A stretch of DNA of 64,000 nucleotides from Ryuthela nishihirai. Its lineage: Eukaryota; Arthropoda; Arachnida; Araneae; Heptathelidae. Positions 39,201 to 48,200 of this stretch are shown here, one piece after another (within the stretch, counting starts at the first letter, position 1; each line of letters opens with the position of its first letter). Under the pieces are notes generated by a model, which did no database searches, was not told where the DNA came from, and saw only the letters and a program-made list of their open reading frames with translations. Position numbers and translations under genes: made by a program. The stretch is from the NCBI GenBank assembly GCA_038380435.1, contig JAWZYU010000024.1, forward strand, positions 54,894,613-54,958,612. The letters run 5' to 3'.

Positions 39201-42200
39201 TGTTATGCATCATTTGCATAAATGACTAAAAATTTTAGATAAAACTGAATTAATGAAAGATTTGAGCATTACTAGAAATGTTATGAACTATTTATATTAA
39301 AATAATAAAATAATTTAGGAAAAATGGGAAAAAATAGCAGTTTTTTTAAATTTACCGAAATTAAAATGGAAAAAATACAGTAAAATGTAATATTTAAACA
39401 AAATGCTTAAACAAATTTAAATTACTAGGTTTTTTTATTTTTTCTGGATTTTTGCCATTTTATTAACCATGATTACATGCTCTCTCTTTTGGCATAAAAC
39501 TTGTATACCCCTTCATTAGTTACTTCAGGATGAGGTTCTATAGTTGTGTATTTTCCAAAAATATTCACAATTAACTTGTCCACCAGAATAAGATCAATGT
39601 CAGGAACCTGGAGATTTATTTTTAATTTTAACCCAAGATTAGTCACATATTAATTTTTTGGCTGTCCTCTGTGTAGTTTTGATGGCCACAAGTTAATTAT
39701 CATCTACATATGTTTACTCATTTGTCTTGGCCTTGAATGTTTCTGCTACATAGACATAAAAACATTTTGGCATTTGAATGATGCATTTTGCTGTGTCAGT
39801 GTGAAAATAATGGTCAGTTCAAAGGACTGCAGTGCAACTAATGATGTTAGTCATTTTTTATCATATCTTGGTATATGATATTTCATTATATATATTCATT
39901 CATTGATATTTTTTTTTCTTGCAAATGACATTCATAGTGTTTCGGCAAATTATGGATGTTAAAGGCAAATTATTGATGTTAAACCACATTAAATAATGTA
40001 AATGTGTGTTAAATAAAAAAAATTGAAGAAAACAAAAAGGAATTTGTGAACTGTTTCTCTTCATACTTCACCTACATATTTATATTAGAAAAAAAATCGC
40101 CCTCAAGCAGCTGCTTCCATGCAAGTGTGACAGGAGCTTGTCAGTGTACACTGAAGTGCCATTGAATTAGGGATAGCAACCTAGTAACCCTCTCTGGCCC
40201 TGATAATGGCTGCCACATGAGGAGACGAGGACTCCACAAGCTTGTGCAAATGTTTCACAAGTATGGTGACCCATGCATCCTCCAGAGCTATCCACAATTC
40301 TCTCAAGGTCGTCACTGATGGGTCATGGACCGGAACATTCTGCTCGACGGTATCCCAAAGATTTTCGATGGCATTTAAATCTTGGCTACTAGGTGGCCAA
40401 TTCATTATTTCAAAGTCAGCAGAATGCTCCTGAAACCATGCAGTAGCCAATCTGGACCTGTGAGATGAACAGTTGTCATGCTGGTAGATGTCATCTTCAT
40501 TCAGATGCATGATGGCCATAAATGGGTGTAAATGGTCAGCCATGAATTCTACGTACTGGGATGTATTAAGAGTCATCGGTACACATACCAAAGGTCACAC
40601 AGACATCCAACTGAAGACACCCCAGGCCATCACTGAGCCGCCACCAGCTTGTACTGTTCCGACCTGGCATGCGGGATCCATGGCTTCATGGGGTTGATGC
40701 CATACCCTCAGTCTTCCATCGGTGTGATGAAGTTTAAATTGGGATTCATCACTCCAGGCTATCCATTGCCAATTTTCGATGGCGCAGTTTCGATGTTCTT
40801 TAGCCCAGGGAAAGCATTGAGCCGGTGTTGTGCTGTTAGAAGTGGGACTCTCATGGGTCGGCGGCTCCTGAAGCCGAGACGATGAAGTGAATGTTGCACG
40901 GTCTGTGCACTGACTTCCCGTTGTTCAGATAGGAGGTGAATTCAGATAATGTCTGGCCCCTATTGCCCTCAACAAAGATATTTTATTTACTTCAGGACTA
41001 TCAGTCCATAAGATGTGGGTCAGACAGCAAAGCCCACGATCATTCAAGGTTGGTTGTCCTTTGCAGTTTTTCCGGGTGCTTGTTTTTTTGCCAGAATTTT
41101 CATATTCCCGGAACACTCTTGAAACTGTCTTATGAGAAAATCCAAGTTCATTGATAATTTCAAAGATCAAGTGTCCCATCTGTTGGGCACCTACGATCTG
41201 CCCTCTGTCAAATGCATCTAAATCCCATGCCTTTACCATTACACTTCTCATGACAAATGCTTGGAGAAGCGAAAGCTGACAGCTATATTGACCAGAGTTT
41301 CAGCCACGCATGCATGCAAATGCGGGACTTGCGGTACTGAATTTGGATAATGTCTCCTACCCATAATTCAATGTCACTTCAGTGTAATACTCCATAGAGA
41401 AGGTCTGTGATGAAGGCAAGACCTCAATAGTATGACACATTCTATGATATTGAAACTTGATGTGAATTTACTTCTGTGATATTGATAAGCATGTCTACAA
41501 CATACCTTATCTGGGTCTCAAACCCATGTCCCTTTGACCGGTAACTAGGCATGCTAACTTTCTGCCACTGGGACAGTATTCACCTATATAAAACATGTAA
41601 TATTTGCATATTTTTTAAAAATTATATAATCATGGAAAAATCAAATAAAATGATATAAAGTAAGACATTTAAAAAAAATGAATGTCTAATCAAAATAGGG
41701 AATTGGAAGGTGGAAGGTAGCCAAAGACCAACTTTGACTAATAGTGTGGCCAAAAGGGAAGTGGCTGCTCCCTGGTTAAATTATACACTTTTAACTGAAT
41801 TAGAAACCTTTATGCAGATGTATGTAATTGTCACTTGTGCAGCGTATGTGCAAAATACATGGTCAAGTGCATCATCACACGATCTAGGCAACTATTTAAG
41901 ACTACTGCTCATCAGTAATCTTCAGTAGTGTTGATCACAATGGGAAAAACAAAGGATTTTTCGGGGTTCGATAAAGGGCTTATTGTGGGTGCCCATCTGA
42001 CTGGAGTGACAATTTTGTAAACAGCAGAACCGACTGATTTCTCAAAAGGTGAGAGATCTTGGGTTTTTAATGAGTGGAAAAATAACCCACATTGCGTGTC
42101 TAAGAGATGTAAGTGTGGTGTGATGACAATCTGTCAGGAACGAGATCACCGTCATCTGAGAAGGCTTGTATGGAGAAACGGGACTTTCTGTGTGCAGCAA

Positions 42201-45200
42201 TCGACTGAAGCATTCAATGAAGACTGTTCCTGACCCATATTTCAGTGAACTATGCGCAGGGAATTGGAAAGAATCTGTATTAGCAGTTGCATGTCTATAC
42301 GGAAACCACTGATTTCTGCAAAGAACCAGAAAGTTCATCTACAGTGGTGTCAGGAGCATTGTGACTGGATACTGGAAGACTGGAAAAAAGTAGTCCACCT
42401 TGTTCGGTACCAATGGTAAACAGAGAGTTTGGTGGGAGCCCCATGAAGCAATGGACCCAGCTTGCCTTGTAAACACAACTCAAGGTTCTGAAAGTGATGT
42501 CATGGTGTGAAGCACATTCTGTTGGTACGGAACGGGTTCCCTGATATTGCTGGAAGGTTGGATGTCCTCCAAGGATTATCTGAACATTGTTGCGATCAAG
42601 TCCATCCTGCAATGTTGATGGCTGTTTCATGAACAACATTGCTACTGTCCATTGTGCAAGATGTGTTCAGCAGTGATTCAGCGAGCATGACAGCGACTTC
42701 CACCATCTTCCCTGGCCACCACAAAGCCCAAATCTTAATACCATTGAGAATGTATGAGACATGTTAGAAAAGCAGAACCGGGAGCAAAGTCCTCTTCTGT
42801 CAAATCTGAGCCAGTTAAAGGACTATCTGTTGAATGTCTGGTATGCTAGAGATGTAAAGGCACCCCAACACCTTGTGGAATCCATATCAAACCATATGTG
42901 TGCTGTAATTCGGGCTAAAGGAGATCCAACTCAGTATTGAATAAAGGTTTCTATTTCAATGGCCGGTGTGAGTAGTAGCACATCTGGGATTTTCTTGATA
43001 TGGTGAAAAGGGTTAATTTTCATTCCTTTGTTTCTTCCTGGTATTCCCTTGTAATTGAATGCAGAGTTATAGTGTATGAATATATATAGCAACTGGTAAC
43101 TAATTGTTATCTAATTAGCATAGTAAATAAACTTCTGGTGTTATACCTTTTGATTTTTTTAAAGACTTTATAGCAAAGAGTGTATTTTTGCCTGGTTTCT
43201 GCCACTTTGGATGTTTTTTAAATGAATAATTAATCTACCAATAATTATATTTCTTTTTGGGAGGCAGGATTTACTAGACTTTACTACCATGTGAAAGTGT
43301 TCAGAAATTTTACCTATTACTAGACTTGTGTATATTTCCCCATTTTTTTTTTATAATATTTGTTTCTTAGAATATATAAGAAAAGTAAAATGGTAATGTT
43401 TTTCATTATGAAATTACATGTGTGAAATTAGAATGCTAAAAGAGTTTTTTTTGGGGGGGAAATGGTCACTGTTTTAAAGACATACCTTTACAAGAATTGG
43501 GAAATTACATACCAAAAGAACCCTATTATGCATTTGTTTTCTTATATTGCTTATTTGGAGAACAATATTGAAAAGCATGTCTACAAAACTGAATGAATGA
43601 CCAACCACTGTAACAGAGAGTATGCAGCTCTATGGCTAATTCATTGGCATTAACATTGATGTAAAGTGATATTTATCCATCTTTTCACCCTGTCCTTCGT
43701 GTTCAGTCTTATTGGTCTCATCAAGGTGTCTATCTACTCTTTTGCCAGTAATGAATATAAAGGAGTAATGGTAAAAGTTTGTGTCAAAATTTATTTTTAT
43801 TATAGTCAGTCACATTTATTCCATGGAGGAGTATTAACAGTGTTGCTTCTTTGATAGCTGCAGCAGAAAGTGTCTTGTTAATTCACCTATTTAAATGGGA
43901 GCAAAATTTTAATGACTGCTAGCCCTATTGAGCCTTTACTTGTTATTGATGCTATTTGTATTAAGCCCATCAGCTTTTACCTAAGATGTCAGTTTTATTC
44001 TATACATTGCTAGTACAGCTGAGATCTTTCTAATAATATTCACATTTTAATCAAATTGAAAACAAGTTTAAAATGTGTAATCCAACTTATAATTTAATAA
44101 ATTTCTAGTTGTAAGTTTCAACAGAAATGTATGTAATCACTCTTAGTTTCACATTGATATCAAATTTATAGGAAAATTGTTTTGAGCTGGGTGGAATACG
44201 AACCAACAACTCCTCCTCCAGAGCACCTGACATGTTATTAGGATGTTGTGGGTTCATATCCAACCTAAATTTTCCTCTTAAATTTAATATTAATGTGAAA
44301 CTAAGTGTGATTACATTCATTTCTGTTCAAACTTATAGCTACTAATATTTTATATATTAGATAATTTCCATATTGTTAACATCTATTCTACAAATTTATT
44401 TTGATTAAAAAAATTGGCATTTGCGAAACCTAAATTGCAAATGACATATAATTTTGTAAATTCATATAGCAGTGTATTTAATTATTTATCTTGTCAAATT
44501 TTTGTATCTTAACCTCTCTTTTTTATGATTTTTTTTTGCTTAGAAAGATTGTGTTGAAGAAAATTATTTGCAGAATATAAATGAATCTAAATCATATGAT
44601 AAACTCTTTGAGAATACTGAAAGTGCCTTCTTCAGATCATCACGAATGCTCCAAGATGGAATAATTTTACCACAAGATACCAGACAGGTATGGTTGTGTA
44701 ACTTAAAAATGAATAACTTAAAAATTTCCCCCACTAGAAATTATAAATGGCAGTTGTTTATCTGTGCATTTCTTTTAAGTTTACTTTTTTTTTTTGCAAA
44801 AAAATTAGCATATATCTATTTATTTTTGAGGAAAATTATTTATTGCAACTTTTTACTCTCCTTGCAGATTGCACAGGAATAAAGTTCATGAAATAGACAG
44901 GTTTGTCTAACTTGTAGATAGGTGTCTTCTCGACCTGTCTGGGCTGGGTTCTTTTCTAACCGATCTTGTGTGAGAGTGTATGCAGAAGGGTACTTATCTC
45001 TACCTTGTCGGGATGTTGCTACTATCCATGTTTGTCGATAAACACAAACTTAGGTGTATTATTATATATACATTCCAATTACAAAATATCTGCAATTTAT
45101 GATATATATACAACAAATTAGCGATTGCCCACCACTCTGTACACAAGTGACTTACACTACACTGCCAAGAGTTCCAATCCGGAAACCTCACTCACTGTTT

Positions 45201-48200
45201 TAACAGAGACCAAGTCTCAGTGGTACTATCGCTGGATTCAAAAACAAAATGGCTAAATCAGGTCTCGGGCAATCTGCCTGATATGTGGACGGTCTCATCG
45301 GCACACAACAATCTCTCAGTTGAAAAGAAACGCCAGATGATCATGTGACGTTTCTTCACTTCGAGGAGGGTATCTTGGCCAGTGAGATATGGTCACCATT
45401 TCCTGTGCCATGTCAACTCTCCCCATGTAACGAGGTGCTGAGACTTTAACTGAACATATATTGTGTTCTTCACCCAGCCACTCAAGCTGGGTCATCTGTT
45501 GGCATTGTTGCTAAGTGAAAAGATCCTGCTTCCAAGAAGGCGATCCTGGCTCTCTCCCCTTTCCACCCTAGCTGACCTTGTTCCTACATACCTCTCCCCA
45601 CCTCCCTTATTTAACAAATTCAAGGCAAATGGCTCCTGCCTCAATTTCTAATTCAGTTACTAGGACTCAAACCCATCCCTCCTGAATTTCAGTGACTGTT
45701 CATCGAACTCTAAAGTTCATTTAAATGTTCATACAATAAAGTTTATCATGCACAGATAACCAAAGACACAAATCATTCAATCACACAATCACTTTGCACT
45801 AATGTGCACCCAGAAGGGTCAGCAATTTGTATAAGTCTGGTTGTCATGCAGTTCACAAGTTATTTGTGCACAACACCGATGCCACCAAATCAATGTCTCT
45901 CACAGTGTTCACAAAGTTTGAATCTGCAAGGAGAATAATAATTGTTCTCACAGTGTTCAACAGTATATGTACGGTGTATGTAAGTTTCACAGTGTGTAAT
46001 GTGCATCCAGAAGGGTCAGCAATTTGTATAAGTCTGGTTGTCATGCAGTTCACAAGTTATTTGTGCACAACACCGATGCCACCAAATCAATGTCTCACAG
46101 TGTTCACAAAGTTGAAATCTGCAAGGAGAATAATAATTGTTCTCACAGTGTTCACAAAGTTTGTGACAAAGTCCACATTTGGGTGCCACACCCATCATGA
46201 GATATAAACATTGAGCCATGTGATCTTTGTTGCATACTAGGAGGATTTTGTTGCTGTAGGGCTGTGGTTTAACCTAAGCCTATTGAGTTGTTGATGCCCC
46301 AGAGTCACCCTGTGCTGTGTATTCTACCTAGCCTGTGTCTTTCCTATTTATCTGCCTCAGCAAATATTCCCAGCCTGGGAAGCACAGAAGCATTCCCTTA
46401 TGCAGAATCTCCTTTCTTTCACTAGGAGTGTTTCCAAGGCCTTGTAGATGTGTGACCTTAGTTGGTAGTGTGCTAGACTCATAATCTGCAGTTCCCAGGT
46501 TCTAGTCCCAGTTGGGCCAGCATTGAGATTTATCTCTGCAAAACTCGCCACCCTGCCCTCAGTCAGTAGGAGACATCAATAGGCTCGGAAAAGCACTGTC
46601 TGTCAGATGGGACATTAAGCAATTGCCCTTTGTGTGTGTGGGGGGGGGGGGTTCAGTCGGTAGCGCGCCAGGCTCGTAATCTGTAGTTCCCAGGTTCGAG
46701 TCCCAGCTGAGTCAGCGTTGAGATTTATCTCCGCAAAATTCCCCGCCCTGCCCACGGTCAGTAGGGGACACCGATGGGCTTGAAAAGGCCGCCGTCCATC
46801 GGATGGGACGTTAAGCCGTGACTCCGTGTGTGGGAGAGCCATACCCTGTGCACGTTAAAGAACACGCTGGATGGCCTTGACGGGAGGCTACCATCTGTCT
46901 CCCAACAGCTGTTCCAGTGGGTCCCCTCCCCCAACCTTCTCTGAGCCTTCGGGGTCCATGTGACCTGGCCATTTAGCCCCTCGTGTGCAAAAAAGTGCCG
47001 CTCAGAGGTAAAACAACCCAACAACCCAACCCTTTGTGTGGGAGAGCCATACCCTGTGCATGTTAAAGAACACAATGGATGGCCTTGACAGGAGGCTGCC
47101 ATCTGTCTCCTAACAGTTATCCAACCTTCTCTGAGCCCTAGTGACCTGGCCATTTAGTCCAGTGTGTGCAAAAAAAGCTGCTTAGATGTGAAACAACCCA
47201 AATGCTCTGCTATTTCGTGAGTTGGAGAACAATTGCTGGCAGCATCTCCACAAATCAGAGTCAATAGCCTCCATGTTTTATGTTGATCTGTCTACTGTTC
47301 TCACAGTGTATTTTAGAACCGTTTTTTGGGTTTTCTCATGTATTATATGGCATAGCACAGAATAACAAGAAGACAAAAACTGGCTTTACAGACTTGATCT
47401 TACCATTCCCAGCTCTCACAACACAGGCTCACTGCTGACACCAAATGTAGACAGGTAGCCTCACAACTTGGTTTATGCTGGGTTCTTTTCTAACTGACTG
47501 TGTGTGCAGAGGGGTACTTATCTCTACTTTGTCAGGATGTTGCTACTATCTAGGTGAACAATAAACATAAACTCAGGTGTACTGTTAGTGACTGTCCACC
47601 AGGTACAGTCACTCACTGTGTTAACAGCAGGCTGCAAGGAGCCTCAGCAGTGCCACCACTGGATTCAAGTACAAAATGGTGAAATCAAGCCTTAGACAAT
47701 CCACTAACATGCAGAAAGTCTCATTGTTGGCATGCAAATGTCTCCCAGTTCAAAAGAACCACCAGATGTGGTCATGTGATGTTTACTTCAGAGAGGGTAT
47801 AGCTTTAATAGCACCATCTAATGGTGGATAAAAGCAAAAATGCCTAAACTTCAAGTGAATATTTCAATCTATCTATGCTAGAAATTGAACTTTTGGTGGT
47901 AGAGGATGATGGTTAAGTATGTTCGATGGAGCAATGATTTTCCATCTATCTGCAGGAAATGCATAATGCAACCATTTGTGATTTGGGAGATAAATGGAAA
48001 ATTCTTTTTGTGTTTTATAGGCACTAATGAAACATTGCTATTTGCATTTTCCCAGTCTATTCAAATTTACTCTGTTAGAAGGTACTAAAAGGAGAAAATA
48101 AAGAGCTTTAATAGTGCCCTCTAATGGTGGAAAAAGTTGGAAAAGGCCAAAACTTTAAATGAACATTTTATACAAACGAACTCTTTATCCTAGAAATTTG

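Larger units (their letters stand above)
40149..41384 (-). mobile_element. Tc1/mariner DD36E element, nearly complete
   Basis: Terminal repeats are CACTGAAGTGCCATTGAATT from 40149 and the complement of CACTGAAGTGACATTGAATT ending at 41384; TA duplications lie at 40147-40148 and 41385-41386. It is 1236 bases. The minus-strand transposase runs from MRSVMVKAWDLDAFDRGQIV (41251) through a central region in another frame (FRSRRPMRVPLLTAQHR) to IYQHDNCSSHRSRLA and NWPPSSQDLNAIENLWD, ending at 40181. I count 36 residues between catalytic Asp and Glu. Confidence 0.93.
40099..41575 (-). repeat. SINE-A copy split by a Tc1 element
   Basis: The 3' part (ccctcaagcagctgctt... to gtcagtg) is at 40099-40146. 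The 5' part (atactccatagagaaggtct, then the tRNA-like head ending in gccactggg) resumes at 41387-41575. Joining the two flanks gives the ordinary SINE-A order with one TA at the junction. Confidence 0.8.

Noticed and set aside
44568..44882. 104-codon frame covering exon f
   Set aside because: The second half is intron read-through; the exon ends at the donor 44688.
45827..46207. 126-codon frame with internal repeats as a repeat protein
   Set aside because: It is produced by the 197-bp tandem duplication; the frame contains no domain and the opposite strand is equally open.
46640..46710. Possible tRNA gene
   Set aside because: It is the head of the SINE-B copy, with the SINE body following directly.
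46758..47153. 131-codon minus-strand frame
   Set aside because: It runs across SINE-B sequence, antisense to the insertion; no domain and explained by the repeat.
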